A DNA stretch of 64,000 nt. It comes from Macquaria australasica (Eukaryota > Chordata > Actinopteri > Centrarchiformes > Percichthyidae). The stretch's first letter is position 1. Each line of letters begins with the position of its first letter. The DNA lies in assembly GCA_005408345.1 (NCBI GenBank), contig SEMN01000221.1, forward strand, positions 191,001 to 255,000. Reading direction: 5' to 3'. Below the pieces are notes generated by a model. It did not search any database. It had not been told where the DNA came from and saw only the letters and a program-made list of their open reading frames with translations. A program made the position numbers and the translations under genes. Positions 1-11,041 of this stretch are shown here, in pieces.

Positions 1-127
1 GGGAAGGGAGAAATGTGTTTGTGAGAGAGAGACGAGACAGACAGCTAATAAATAATCAGCCAACTTACATCTAACTGTCTTTAATAACATCTATATGTGT
101 ATATATCACATATTAATTAACATACTG

Positions 128-186
128 TAGGGTTGCAAGCAACTAATGATTATTTTCATTATCAGTTAATCTACAATTTTCTCAAA
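128..186 (+). mobile_element. Fragment of a hAT-like MITE end
   Basis: The stretch reads TAGGGTTGCAAGCAACTAAT and continues with GATTATTTTCATTATCAGTT, which closely follows the end of a teleost MITE I know as TAGGGCTGCAACTAACGATT plus ATTATTTTCATTATCGATTA. Only about 60 bp of one end remains. The DNA after it, rich in AATTGA and GAGA, does not continue the family. The family call is from memory of teleost repeats, and the class (hAT) is less certain than the match. Confidence 0.5.
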
Positions 187-1214
187 TTGAATTGAAATTG
201 AGAAATTGAAACTGAGAGAGAGACAGTGAGCACAAACTTGTTATTTGGCCTTAAAACACACCCATACAACAGCATTCTAAAACACCACTCACTATAGTCG
301 ACAGAAATCTGAGGAAAACCTTGACGATGTACAGACTCGGGAACGCCAAAGACGAAACCTGTGTAGTGAGAGACGACAGGCTGTGTTTTACTGTAATCGG
401 CAAGCTGTTGATTCACTTCCTCACTGAATGCACCAATTATACCAAATTAAAAGAGCAACTCTCACAGAAAGTCAGTATCATATGTCCAGGAACCCCCCAT
501 CAGACAAATGAGGGTAAACATTTTGGGAGAGATCTCTTGCATGCAGAATACACTAGAAAACCCATGAACTCTCTTTTGTTTTACTGTTTTCTGTTCATCT
601 ACAAATGTCTATATGAGTGTACTATTCAGGATATTTGTCTTCTCGTGATACTTTATCTACTTTTTGTTTTCATGAAAATTCAATTCAATAATGTAGCATT
701 AACGTTTATGCCAGTACAGCTTATTTGATTTTGAGAAAGAGAGAAGGAAGGTGACGCCACTTCACCAATCCAGAAATGAGAGAGTTACAAGAAAGAGGCT
801 CAAATACCGAGAGACGGAGAAAGCAATGGAAAGAGAGAGAGAGACCAGTACCACTCCACCGCTCTCCTGGGTGGTCCCAGTTAGGAGGAATAAAGAGGAC
901 AGGCAAATAGGCAGATGTAAACTAGCTCTACTCTACAATGGACCAAAATGTAGCTGGCACTGGCCACAGAAACAACATGAGACTGCTGCACTGACATTTA
1001 GGGAACAGTGATGATGACATAAAGAAAATGAAATGCCAAGCTAAGGAACATGCTGAACAATACTAATGTGATGAGTCACTAGAGTCCAGAAAGAGGTGGG
1101 GCAGGTAGAACTACAGTTTCTTGAAAAGTAGAATTGTTGCTCTTGTAGTAAACTTTAGACACACAGGTCATATAATAGCCTGCAAACCTTTGGCTGACTA
1201 AGGAGATCAGACAG

Positions 1215-1215
<1 letters not shown>
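187..1215. other. Unassigned non-coding stretch
   Basis: No gene, RNA or recognised repeat is visible. A purine-rich patch at about 732-846, with GAGA and GGAA words, produces spurious open frames on both strands. The open frame at 321-728 ends in AT-rich, Phe/Leu-rich translation and shows no domain. Confidence 0.5.

Positions 1216-1246
<31 letters not shown>
1216..1246. repeat. (CA)n microsatellite
   Basis: This is an uninterrupted CA run of 31 bp ending in ACACGTAC. Confidence 0.97.
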
Positions 1247-1248
<2 letters not shown>

Positions 1249-2118
1249 ACTGAGAGCTACAACAAGTAGGAAATGACACAATTTGCTTGTGATTCCAACT
1301 GTCAAACATGAGGACGTTGACCCCAGCTGAAAGGGAGCAGCGTAATCTCATAGCAATCAACTGTATGCTCAAATGGAGCCATGGCCCAGCAGTTTACCTT
1401 GTAAGGGGGGGGGGCTTCAAGGACCGTGTTTGGTGACAAAGCCTCTCCTGTGGATGACCTATTGGGAAACATGCATGTCTGGCTTTCGCGTTGCCTTCTC
1501 GGGTACACTGGGAAGGAGACATGTTGAACTGGCAGGGAGAGACAGGAGCAGAGCTGGCAGGCAGGCACTCATCAGACCTCACCACAGGAAATTAAAGTAA
1601 ACAATCAAGACCTCACATCCTGTCCATGAGACCACCACCGTGCTCTGATCAGAAAAGTTTGTGACTGTGTGTGTGAGTGAGTATGTGTGTGCATGTGCAC
1701 CTATGCGTGTGTCCGCATGGAGAAGACAGCAGTTAACCAGTTCAAATGGGTCAATGTGTTCTCATGTCGTTTGAAGAGCTGAGTGCTTTAGCTCAGTGCA
1801 AACTGACAGATAAAAAATTATATATTCCCTTCCATCATGTTGTCTTCTTCATGCATATTCTAGTGTTCTCAGTGGGTTGTAACATAATATAGAAAGGGAT
1901 TATGTAATAGTATTATTAGATATTTAATAAATTGATTATATAATTTGTATTATATCATTATTTATTGTGCACAGACACAAAGACTATTTCCAAATGCCTC
2001 TGAATTTAGTATCGTTCAGTGTTAAGTATTCTACTGAATTCTAATATCTGCGTTTTCCTTTGTATTTTCTACTCCCACTCACTCACATGTTGCAAGATTT
2101 CACATTTGCTTGGTGTTG
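1247..2118. other. Unassigned non-coding stretch
   Basis: It contains a run of ten G at 1405-1414 and a degenerate TG-rich patch at 1655-1720. From about 1800 it becomes AT-rich. No coding or RNA feature is supported. Confidence 0.5.
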
Positions 2119-2500
2119 AAATATCTGTCTTGGAGATTTGTAACACCACTTTGATGTAATGGAGGTAAATGGACTTTTGTTTGTGCTGCTTACAGCATTG
2201 AAAAATTGCATTTAAAAAAACAGCAATGACTTTCTCCTAAAGAAATTATTGCTTTGAAATGTGTTGACAGTATTTTCTGTAGATTATCCACACACTGATG
2301 GGGACATTATTTCTGGAAAAAAAGATGCTGCTGCTGATTTTTTAGAAATGTGAAATTAACTTCCATTTTATTGAGGTGGATGCAGAAATCTCAGATATCT
2401 CAAAACCTGGGCACATACAACCAAAACTATATGCATGGTTAGATACCACTAGAGGAAAGTGAGAAAATATCTTCTATCTGGGGGGAACCATCCCTTTAAT
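2119..2500 (-). mobile_element. Dispersed teleost repeat with a TTAAAGGGA-type end
   Basis: The block runs from a segment about TAACACCACTTTGATGTAAT through GCTTACAGCATTGAAAAATT to a boundary at AACCATCCCTTTAAT. On the minus strand this boundary reads ATTAAAGGGATGGTT, resembling the common fish repeat end TTAAAGGGATAGTTCACCC. The interior words match a percomorph dispersed repeat I recognise. No transposase remains. Class is uncertain (likely a non-autonomous DNA element). Confidence 0.45.
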
Positions 2501-2659
2501 GGTGCAAAGAAGGCATAGTATACTAGTAATTATACAAAAAGAGAGAATAAGATGATGATATTCTGATGTAAATCCTTATTCAGCAGCACTGGAACAAGTC
2601 TCAAAACAATGTACATAAAGTTAACCTGGGTGTGCAACTGCTGATGTTTGTCCAGCCTC

Positions 2660-2793
2660 ACTTTTTGGATTTCTGTCCTCTCCTCATCTCTTCCTCCTCA
2701 CCTTCACGTCCTGCCCTCTTAATCCGCCTACTTCCCCTGGCTTCTTCTGCCCTCCCTCCTTCCTCCACTCTTCCTCCCCTGCCTCCCCCTCAG
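2660..2793 (+). other. Long polypyrimidine tract ending in CAG
   Basis: About 130 bp is made almost only of C and T on the plus strand and ends in CTCCCCCTCAG at 2793. It looks like a strong 3' splice acceptor, or alternatively a triplex-prone homopyrimidine mirror tract. No convincing exon follows. Confidence 0.4.
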
Positions 2794-2900
2794 GGGTTCT
2801 CAGGTTACCACGCGTCACTGATCCAGACAAGCTGGGGATTCTTTCATCGAGCAAATTACAGGCAATTAGGAGCCCAAAGGATAACATTTAGTGTGCAGGG
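2794..2900. promoter_or_regulatory. Candidate non-coding element with homeodomain half-sites
   Basis: The core CAAATTACAGGCAATTAGG at 2852-2870 carries two ATTA-type homeodomain sites within 15 bp, in otherwise complex non-repeat DNA. It lies between the polypyrimidine tract and an 84 bp GT run. Confidence 0.3.
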
Positions 2901-2968
2901 GAAGGCCGAAGCAAGAGGAGAGAGGGTTGTGCTGTGGAACACCCAGATCCTGGATGGAGAGGGGAGAG

Positions 2969-2970
<2 letters not shown>

Positions 2971-3054
<84 letters not shown>
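2971..3054. repeat. (GT)42 microsatellite
   Basis: This is a perfect GT run of 84 bp. Alternating purine-pyrimidine of this length is prone to form Z-DNA and is expected to be highly length-polymorphic. Confidence 0.98.
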
Positions 3055-3055
<1 letters not shown>

Positions 3056-3356
3056 GTATTAGGTGTATGTGTACATGTGTAGACTAAGTCCTGATAACCA
3101 ACTCTCCAGTCCTGAAGACATGGTAATCCAGAAACCTTGTCCCCTACCCCCGATGCTGGCACGCACACAGAAACATATACTCCAGAAGAAAAAAGTAAAT
3201 CCTAAGTGAAGTGTACCAAAATGACAGATACAGTCACAATGGGAGTGCCACACACACAGGAGTGTTTAGAGTAGCGGCATGGTTAAGTGAACCACAGCCA
3301 TATAAACTGCAGCATTCTTCAGGACCTCTGCAGCTTCAAACCAACATGTCTCTCAG

Positions 3357-3481
<125 letters not shown>

Positions 3482-4104
3482 TGTTAGTATGTGCTGCCAT
3501 CATGCATTTACCATTCTGAACCAACTGTGAGAGAAGACTGAAGAGATTAGATCTGAATTGGACGAATAGAGAGGAATGGAAAAATGTATCTCAGCATCTC
3601 TGCACGATGGGGTTTGATTTCTCAGAGTATCTCAAATGAGTCCAATTTATGCTGGGGGAGCTTTGTGCTAAATGCACATTTGGTTTGTGTTCTGTTTGAG
3701 TGGAGTTCAGAAGGTCAACATCATCTCACTGATCACCGCTAATAAGATGAGGTTTCATCAGACAATGAGGAGAATATTAGAAAGCGACTCCAGATGGTTA
3801 TTTTACCATTTATCACGCAGGGAAAGGCTATCTCTATCTGTAAAATCCTCAACAAAGCCTCAGAGAAACTAAATCTTGACGTATTTCTCACACAAACAAA
3901 CGTCATGAAAACTCTATGCCCTGTACTCTCTGGGCAATCACCTGACACATATGGACACCACTCATTTGGCAACAGGGGCTGGTATGTGTTCAATCTGATG
4001 TCTTTTTTTTTTTTTTTACAGTGTGTGGAATTAGCAAACTATTACAGCAAATTAACCCTCGCTGCAAATGAGGTGAGAAAGGAAGAGAGTGAGTGAGAGA
4101 GGAT
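3482..4104. other. Unassigned complex non-coding stretch
   Basis: The DNA is complex and mostly non-repetitive. Fifteen T at 4003-4017 followed by ACAG resembles a splice acceptor, but no supported exon follows. The open frame starting near 3794 has no recognisable domain. Confidence 0.4.
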
Positions 4105-4240
4105 GAGCGCACAAAGGATGGTGCACTACAGCTGTGAACAAACCGGGGCCTGGAAGAGCCAACATCATAATTCCAGGCCTATCATTGTAATCACAGCTCC
4201 ATCACAAAATGGATTTTGTCAGGGCACGCCAAGTCCACTA
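4105..4240. promoter_or_regulatory. Candidate non-coding element
   Basis: The segment around ATCATTGTAATCACAGC (about 4181-4197) joins an ATTGT SOX-like word to TAATC, inside complex DNA that ends just before the CT/CA repeat. Confidence 0.25.
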
Positions 4241-4270
4241 AGAGCTGCTCCAGTTAAACATTAAGCAGCT

Positions 4271-4272
<2 letters not shown>

Positions 4273-4316
<44 letters not shown>

Positions 4317-4341
4317 ACACACACACACAAACACACACACA
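4273..4341. repeat. Compound (TC)n-(AC)n microsatellite
   Basis: TC runs from 4273 to about 4316 with one TTTC interruption and passes directly into AC with one extra A. A gap-free CT-to-CA change on the same strand recurs at several other places in this window. Confidence 0.95.
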
Positions 4342-4448
4342 AAGACAAATTCATATTAAGACGCACAAATACATTACATGGCTTCGTTTGTGTATTTGTG
4401 ATGGATAAAAATCTTTTGCAGCAGAGTGTGAGTATACCTGTGCGTATA

Positions 4449-4701
4449 TGCATGTGTTTGCCTGTGCATGCGTGTGTGTGTGTGTGAGTGTGTGTATTTC
4501 AAATGAAGCCAGGAGCTGGTTTGGATTAGCTCTGTGTCTTGTTCAACCTGACAACAGTGACGTGTGCCCCGGTGGCCTGCACTATTGCAGCAGTCGGAGT
4601 GTGCGCATGTACGCCTGCATGTGTGTATGTGTGTTTGTAAGCATGTTTGTGCATTTGCATGCGTGCCTGCGTGTGCGTGAACTTGTGTTTGTGCATGTAC
4701 C
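4449..4701. repeat. Degenerate TG/CA purine-pyrimidine tract
   Basis: A clean TG run near 4471-4496 and a degenerate TG, CA and CG alternating tract at 4596-4701 lie close together. The 213-residue open frame here (4448-5089) begins by translating these repeats into Cys/Val/Met-rich sequence and is not a gene. Confidence 0.6.
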
Positions 4702-5050
4702 AGCCGCATCACTGCTGGCTGGGAATGCAGGGAATGCTTCTGGCTCCGACCCCACCCCTTGTCCTGCTTGCCCAGCCCACTCCAGGGGGACGCTGATGGG
4801 GAGTGATGGGGGTGCTCGTAGGGGATGGAGGTGGGGTGGGGGTAGTGACAGTTCAGTAACACTCACCAGAGCCTGCCGTCCCCTGTCGCAGAGTGGCATC
4901 GCCCACCCTCAGTGCCAGAAGGGAGAGTTTATTTTTTTAGCTCCTGCTCTCCCTAGCGCCGGCTACAGAGGACCACCGAGCGCGGGGTCTCTCTCCCCCT
5001 CTGCCCTAAGCCTCTTCTCCCCCGGCCGGAAAGAGATTTATTGGGGAGGG
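4702..5050. other. GC-rich block with a G-quadruplex-like run
   Basis: This is the most GC-rich stretch of the first 7 kb. G-runs at 4808-4812, 4821-4824, 4833-4836 and 4838-4842 could form a G-quadruplex with loops of 8, 8 and 1 nt. Later parts keep CpG (GCGCCGGC, CCGGCCGG near 4957-5030). It could be an old CpG-rich regulatory block, but no exon is visible. Confidence 0.35.
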
Positions 5051-6000
5051 GGGAATGAAAGAAAAAAAATGCTTGTGACCTCCACTTAACTAGAAGTAAA
5101 CACACGGCTGTGGTAGTTTAATCAAAAGTGTACACTCTTCTCTCACTGTCAGAGCAGCGGGGTTATGGGAGTGCTGTACACAGGTTATACTGTTGGCTTT
5201 TTTAGAGCAACGTATGGGTATGTGGGGATGTCAGTGCAGGGGCGTTCACGATTTCCTCAAAATGTGATGGAACATGTCCTAAAATAGACAAAAGAGGGAA
5301 AAAACTATGCAAAGATGCTGAAATTCTGAAAAAAAGAAAACAAAAAATACAGGCAATTTATTTGACTAAGGACTGAACGTGGCTAAAAAAATAACACCTG
5401 GCATCTGGTTTGAGCGGCTGAATTCTGTTTCAAGACTGAATCAAAAGCTTAAGATGAGATATATCAGCTTACTCACTGATTACAGCTGTGTATAAGAGCA
5501 CAACTCATCTTTGAGGATATCTCCATCTGAAATCAGATCCAATCTTCCTGCCCAGCAATTAAAACACACACCACTAATAACCTACATCTGTATGACATCA
5601 TATTTATTTTACAAGGAGGAAGTCTCTACCACTTGTTTGGCTTTTTCAGACCAGTGCTTTTAGAGCCAACCTGTGGGTACACGTTTCTGCAGACTTGTAG
5701 GGTTATGATCAATATATTGAGCTAATTAACCTCCATTTATGCTGTTGAGTTTACCTGGCTCAGCTCATATAAACCTGTATACTAGTGTACTTTTGTACAC
5801 ACAGCATGTACATATAATAACCAAAATCGGAGAGATGGACATTCTGGAAAATCTGTTCTCATTTTGCTGGAATTCCTGACTAATTTTCCTGACAAGATAT
5901 CATGTTTTTTCCTAATTTCTATTCAATGCTGCCATTAAATGTATTCATGTTTGTAGGCTACTCTTTCATTATTAGCCAACTTATTGAAACAGTAGTTGAT
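5051..6000. other. Unassigned AT-rich stretch
   Basis: No gene, RNA, tandem repeat or recognised dispersed repeat was seen. A-runs and short AT-rich words predominate. Confidence 0.5.
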
Positions 6001-6538
6001 TTGGTAACACTTAGCATTTATAAGAATATAATCAATCAATAAATTATTTATAACACACTGTAATGGAGTTGCAAGCATACAGATATAAGAACATTTTCAA
6101 GTGTTTATTAATGTATTTGTCAACAACTATATGTCCTTCCAGTTAAGCATTCATAATTGGTGTATAATCAGATAATAAATGCATTATAACATAATGTAAT
6201 ATATAGCTGTAATGATATCTGACCATGTTTTCATGAGCTTTAAACACTTTTCTATACAGGTTTAAATATGTGCATAATTTGTACATGTGTAAAATCAAAC
6301 AGCTAAGCCATACAGTGTTAGCAAGCATTCATTAACTTATTTAACTAATTTATACATCAGTTATTGTTTCATAAGAGGAGTTAAAATTGTTGACAAATAC
6401 AGTAATAAACACTTGAAAATGTATGTAACAAAAAATCTAAGCTTATAACATTAGAGTGTGTTACAATGTGTTATAAACCACTTATTAAGTGCTTATAAAT
6501 GTTAAATGTGGGGAGAAGTTAAAAATAAAATGTTACAG
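6001..6538. mobile_element. Palindromic MITE with long inverted arms
   Basis: The left arm (6001-6126, from TTGGTAACACTTAGCATTTA to GTATTTGTCAACAA) is repeated in inverse at 6387-6536 (TTGTTGACAAATACAG to AAAATGTTAC). Conserved words include CATTTATAAG, TTATAACACA and TTTTCAAGTGTTTATTA. The left arm lacks about 20 bp near its tip that the right arm keeps. The ends read GTAACACTT and GTAACATTT. No open frame for a transposase exists, so it would have moved using another element's enzyme. The superfamily cannot be set by eye. Confidence 0.75.
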
Positions 6539-7189
6539 TTGACTGAAGTTGAAGTACTAAAATCTGATGATATACTCTGTTATGTATTTAACAATAACAC
6601 TTATCACTCATATACAGTGTAATCATTTAGTGTCATGTTACAAATGAAATTGACAATTTCTGAAATATATATTTTTTTTAAACACTAAAACCTGAATAAT
6701 TACTTAGAGCTGTTTGATTTTCCAGTAAAACGTCAAAAACACAGGTGCATAATTATGCTGATACAGAGCGGGAGTGAGACATCGGTGTTAAATGCCAGTG
6801 ATTACACCACTGTTCTTAGCACTGCCAACAGTTACACAATGTTTTTCACATATCAGTGAATAAGACAGGTTTTCCATTGGGGCTGTACTGCCAACTCTTC
6901 TATCCTTTTTCCCTCAAAAACACAGTCACTGATCCCTATCCCACCCCCCTGTATCGCCATTCAGCACCTTCCAGTTCACAAATACAACAATAACTTTTTT
7001 CTCAGTTTCACCTTTCTGCTGTGTTTTGTAAACTGGCCTTCTACTGACCTCCTCCTGTCTCCCTGTTTTTTTTCACCTCCTGACGTTTTCTTGGTTACGA
7101 ATTCAGCCAGCACAGGACGCAATGTGGACACAGAGAGATGTCCTGTGCATCTGAAAACCACACCGACCATTTTAAAGAACAGTCTGTGG
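6539..7189. other. Unassigned non-coding stretch
   Basis: It is AT-rich up to about 6720 and more balanced after that. No supported feature is present. The short minus-strand frame at 6976-7290 has no domain. Confidence 0.45.
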
Positions 7190-7470
7190 ATACACACAGC
7201 TCTGTACACTACCAGCACTAAATAAACAGGCTCCTGCTCCTCTGGGGAGCCGGTGAACGCAGGTCCAGCCCTCCGACCGGCTGCCCTCACAGGGCAGTGG
7301 TTGTGTGCGGCCTGAGCCCGGCCTTCCTGTCTAGACCTGTGGAGATAGGGTTAATGAAATGCTCAACGCTGTCTGAAAGCTGTCTGAACATTGGCCGCGG
7401 CATCCATCTTCAACTCGTTCCCGCTGAAGCAGACCATCACACCTCAGCATACACCTTTGATTCTTCCGTC
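7190..7470. promoter_or_regulatory. Candidate non-coding element
   Basis: A complex block retains CpG-containing words (CCGACCGGCTG, GGCCGCGGC) next to GGGTTAATGAAATGC. The texture differs sharply from the AT-rich spacer upstream and the pyrimidine-rich DNA downstream. Confidence 0.3.
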
Positions 7471-7689
7471 CCACCCCCTCGCTCCCTTTCCCCTCCACTG
7501 CCTGCCTCCTTTTCCTCCACCCTCCATCCTCGACCACTAACTTACACTCACTGTCACTGTGGAATCCCCCCCCAACCACATCTCTTTTGCTCTCACGCAT
7601 GCGCTCCTTTTTCTTTTTTTTTTGCGTGGAGAAGCAGCGTTTATGAGACAGTCCTAGAATAAATGGTGGTCAGCAGTTCAGCATGTTGG

Positions 7690-7830
7690 CTCGTCCAGCT
7701 CTCTAAATATGGATTACTGGACCCAGCCAGAGGGAAAATGTGTGAGTGTCTAAAACAGCGGCTGGAAGGCCCTGCCAACAAGAGCACCTGGGTGGTGTTA
7801 ATCACAGCTTAACATAAACACCGCTTCAGA
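7690..7830. promoter_or_regulatory. Candidate non-coding element
   Basis: CTAAATATGGATTACTGG holds an A/T-rich CArG or MEF2-like word overlapping GGATTA, an OTX/PITX-type site. GGTGTTAATCACAGC follows about 80 bp later. It is non-repetitive and has no open frame of interest. Confidence 0.28.
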
Positions 7831-9221
7831 ACGACTGCACACATACGACCAAGTGCACTTGCACACAAGCTGTCTCCTTTATGTGTGGGGACGCATACAT
7901 GCTAGCAGAGTGCCACACAGACACTTGCTGATGTAATACACATTGCACCCACGCAAAAGCATCCATTATTGCATTTTCCACAAGAGAGCCAAAGATGAAT
8001 GCAGGAGAGCACATCTCACTAGTCTGATATTCATAAAGGCCATTTCATTACCACTTCATTATTCAGTCTGACTTTACCTTCGCGTTAGACGTTTTCTGTG
8101 AGGGGAGGATTTGATTTTGCCCTAACCAGACATTAGTGACGTCATTTTATGAAGACAACAAGGCTGCCTTACCCAGCTCAGTTAGCCAAAGTTTAGCAAG
8201 TTTACAGTAAATTGCAGGTGGTCAATGTTGAGAATAGGTATAATTCATAATTTTAGATAAGACAGTGTTCTCGCGATAACACACAACAAGGTGTTCTGAT
8301 ATACTGCAAGGATAATAACAAACAAGGCTGAACTGACGATTCTCTCAATGCAAAATAGTTTCCTTCATCCAAGTTCATTGTTTTCCTGTATCAGGACACA
8401 TCAGTGTGCATTATCACTGTTAACATAACATAACATGGACACTAAATGCAGATTCCTGAGGAAACATTGCTGTTAAAATTATTTGATAAAATCTAGATGT
8501 TCCAACCTTTTAATTGTATACAGAGCCCACAATTATGCCTTAGTATGCTACTGTCACAGATTATTTAGAAATCAAAAAATGAAACACACAAAAATGATCA
8601 CTAGTTATCTCACTACAGATCATAGCTTAACACATTTTGTAAGTTGTAATCGGATATTGTTCTCTACAGTACTACTATAAGCTTTCGTTTGAAGATAATG
8701 GCTGTAGCTCAGCTACCTTTGTTGAATCAATAGACGTTCCTCTCCTTGACAAAAGATAAAATTCAATACACTGAGGTTTTTCACACAGTATAATCCTGAG
8801 CAGACTTGCAGCCACACACAGACACACATAAGCGAAATGACACATTTCACTACAGTCTGCTCTTTTCACTACAAACTGATTTGTACACCAAAGCATTTTA
8901 AACCGTGGAACTTGGCCATCCAAGTATTTATCTCTCTGGGACTTGGACTCGGCCATAATGGATCATCCTCACTGTCACATAAGATACAGTCATCTCTGTA
9001 ATAAGTAAACACATGCTGTCACACATCAGCCCATCAGCCAAAGCTTTCCAGGCTCTCCAGGCTCTCCAGCGGAGGGGGCCCTTGGTCCAGCATCTCGTCC
9101 CAGCCTGTGTTGGTGTTTGTTGGGCAAACAGGAGTACACGTCTGGCCTGGGCGCTGAAAACAACCATGCTTTATTACCCAGTGCCTGGGCTGAGATAAAC
9201 ACAGTCAGCATGCCACAAGGA

Positions 9222-9224
<3 letters not shown>
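7831..9224. other. Unassigned stretch with one CRE-like site
   Basis: A perfect TGACGTCA cAMP-response element occurs at 8137-8144. A short tandem duplication of CAGGCTCTC lies near 9049-9068. Nothing else could be assigned. Confidence 0.4.

Positions 9225-9285
<61 letters not shown>
9225..9285. repeat. (TG)n microsatellite
   Basis: This is a perfect TG run of 61 bp. Confidence 0.98.
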
Positions 9286-9288
<3 letters not shown>

Positions 9289-9916
9289 CTCATCAGTCAA
9301 AAGAAAAAGATGTATTCTGTTTAAATCTGTTTAAACTCCCTCAGTGCAGCCAGGCCACACAGCAGGCCTGCTGCCTTTTTCATTCCAGTTTAGACAATCT
9401 GGCCTTCCTCTCATATCTGCAATACTTAACATTTTTTAAAGACCTTGACTTTAAATTTCCATTCCTATATCAAGTGTCTAGTCTTGTAGTAATAGTATAG
9501 TCTGATTGCCTTAGACAAACACAAGTTCCAAGTTTAGATTTGCCAAAAATGACAAATCATAATAGTTTTCCAGAGCTGGTCTGCTGTATTTCAGACAAAC
9601 TGATATTGATGGTATTGATCAATGTGAGTTGAGGATCTAATAGTATTAGTAAAGACAAAAGTCTTAATTTGTGCTTCCTGTTCCTGCCTGTCAAGTTGAT
9701 CTGTACTGCCTTGCTGTATATTTCCCATCAGACTCACCATATGACATTCTCTGAATTGTTTGCTTACCCTCCTGTGTAATAAGCCCACAATCTGGCAACC
9801 ACAAGCCTCAACCACAACAGACCAGGTCTTGGTTTTCAGGACAGGATCTGGTTTTACTGGAGAAGGACAGGATGATGGCTGGTGAAGTAAGACAAGTTTA
9901 AGATATACATTACTGG
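9286..9916. other. Unassigned non-coding stretch
   Basis: No supported feature. The minus-strand open frame (9591-9977) overlaps the start of a MITE and has no domain. Confidence 0.4.
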
Positions 9917-10165
9917 CAGTGGTGGAATTTACTTTATATAATGTTGGATTGTTTAACAGTATATACGATATTACCATATTTTATGGTAATATTTATTAAG
10001 CAATCATATGTTTTGTATGTGTAATACTACGCTTTAAAGTAACTTCTAACCATAGCTGCCCCATAAATGTGGTGGAAAAGAAGTATAAAGTAGCATAAAA
10101 TGGAAATACTTAAGTAAAGTTAAAGTACCTAAAAAGTTTACTTAAATACAGTACCACCAACGCTT
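9917..10165 (-). mobile_element. hAT-type MITE, degraded copy
   Basis: It opens with CAGTGGTGGAA and ends in TACAGTACCACCAACGCTTA, a damaged inverse of that end. The inner words AGTATAAAGTAGCATAAAAT and GGAAATACTTAAGTAAAG match the teleost family whose other strand reads CATTTTATGC and AGTATTTCCA. The same family occurs at 26641 in the opposite orientation. AGTACT/ACTTGAGT-rich ends like these are shared with Tol2-group hAT elements. No transposase is present. Confidence 0.7.
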
Positions 10166-10977
10166 AGTGTTGAGCCTTTGACTGTCTTTATCTCTGCAGA
10201 TTTTACAAAGGGAGAGAATCCTATCTGTTTTAAAAGTAGAAAAATGTAAATCTGTTGTGTATTTCTTTTTCCTTTTTTATGTTGTGGTTTTTCTTGCATT
10301 GCAGGGACTTTGTTTTATGCTCTTTTACAGGGAAACTCGGATTGAACCTGTGACCTTTACTTTATGGGAGGCACTGTAGTGGTCTCACTTCTCCTGTGGA
10401 GCCAGCTGGAGTCTCTTCACTCCCAGCCCTTTAGCACTCTGCACATCCAGCGGTGTCTCTGTCAGACAACAGGCCTGATCCACAACGCATTACCAGCTCC
10501 TCCTGCTGCACTTCTCACATGAAGCTCAAACACACAGGAAGAGAGGTAGTAAACAAGGATCGACAAGTTAGTTTCAGTGCGTCCCCTCACTTTTATTACC
10601 CTAGAAAACACACACACATGCATTGCACGCACTAACATTTGGTGACCTGTGTGGTTGTGAGGCCCAGATCTACCCCATCTGCTCACACATTGATTAACCC
10701 TGAGAGTGTTTGGCCATTAGAGCCCCGATCTGCAGAAATCAAACCAATATGTGAACTCTGTGATTAGTGTCAAAAGTGTTACAACGCCTTTCACTCAGAA
10801 ACCAGAGCTTGGTGCATTCCAGTCCTGCTCCCCGTATCTCTGGTATGAAATACAAATATTCTACGATGAGGGAGAGAAGCATAGGAGAGACGCAGGGTGG
10901 GGGTTATCGAGCAGCTACATTTTTTCCATGGCAATTCGGAGAACATGTCACCCTGGTTATCCCTCTCTCCCACCTTC
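10166..10977. other. Unassigned stretch
   Basis: The part at about 10640-10790 (ACACATTGATTAACCCTGAG, then GGCCATTAGAGCC) is complex and could be regulatory. The rest shows nothing. Confidence 0.35.
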
Positions 10978-11041
10978 TCACTCTCTCTCTCACACAACAC
11001 ACACACACACACACACAACACACAGATACACACTCACACAA
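10978..11041. repeat. Compound (CT)n-(CA)n microsatellite
   Basis: CT at 10978-10990 passes into interrupted CA runs up to 11041. Confidence 0.93.

Noticed and set aside
2660..2793. Polypyrimidine tract plus CAG as a true splice acceptor
   Set aside because: No open exon with a donor follows within a sensible distance, because the next DNA is a GT repeat.
2632..3168. Open frames of 151 and 100 codons across the GT tract
   Set aside because: A dinucleotide repeat of any length has no stop in these frames, and the flanking sequence does not look coding.
4448..5089. 213-codon open frame on the plus strand
   Set aside because: Its first part translates a TG repeat into Cys/Val/Met runs and the rest is GC-rich DNA poor in stops. 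No domain.
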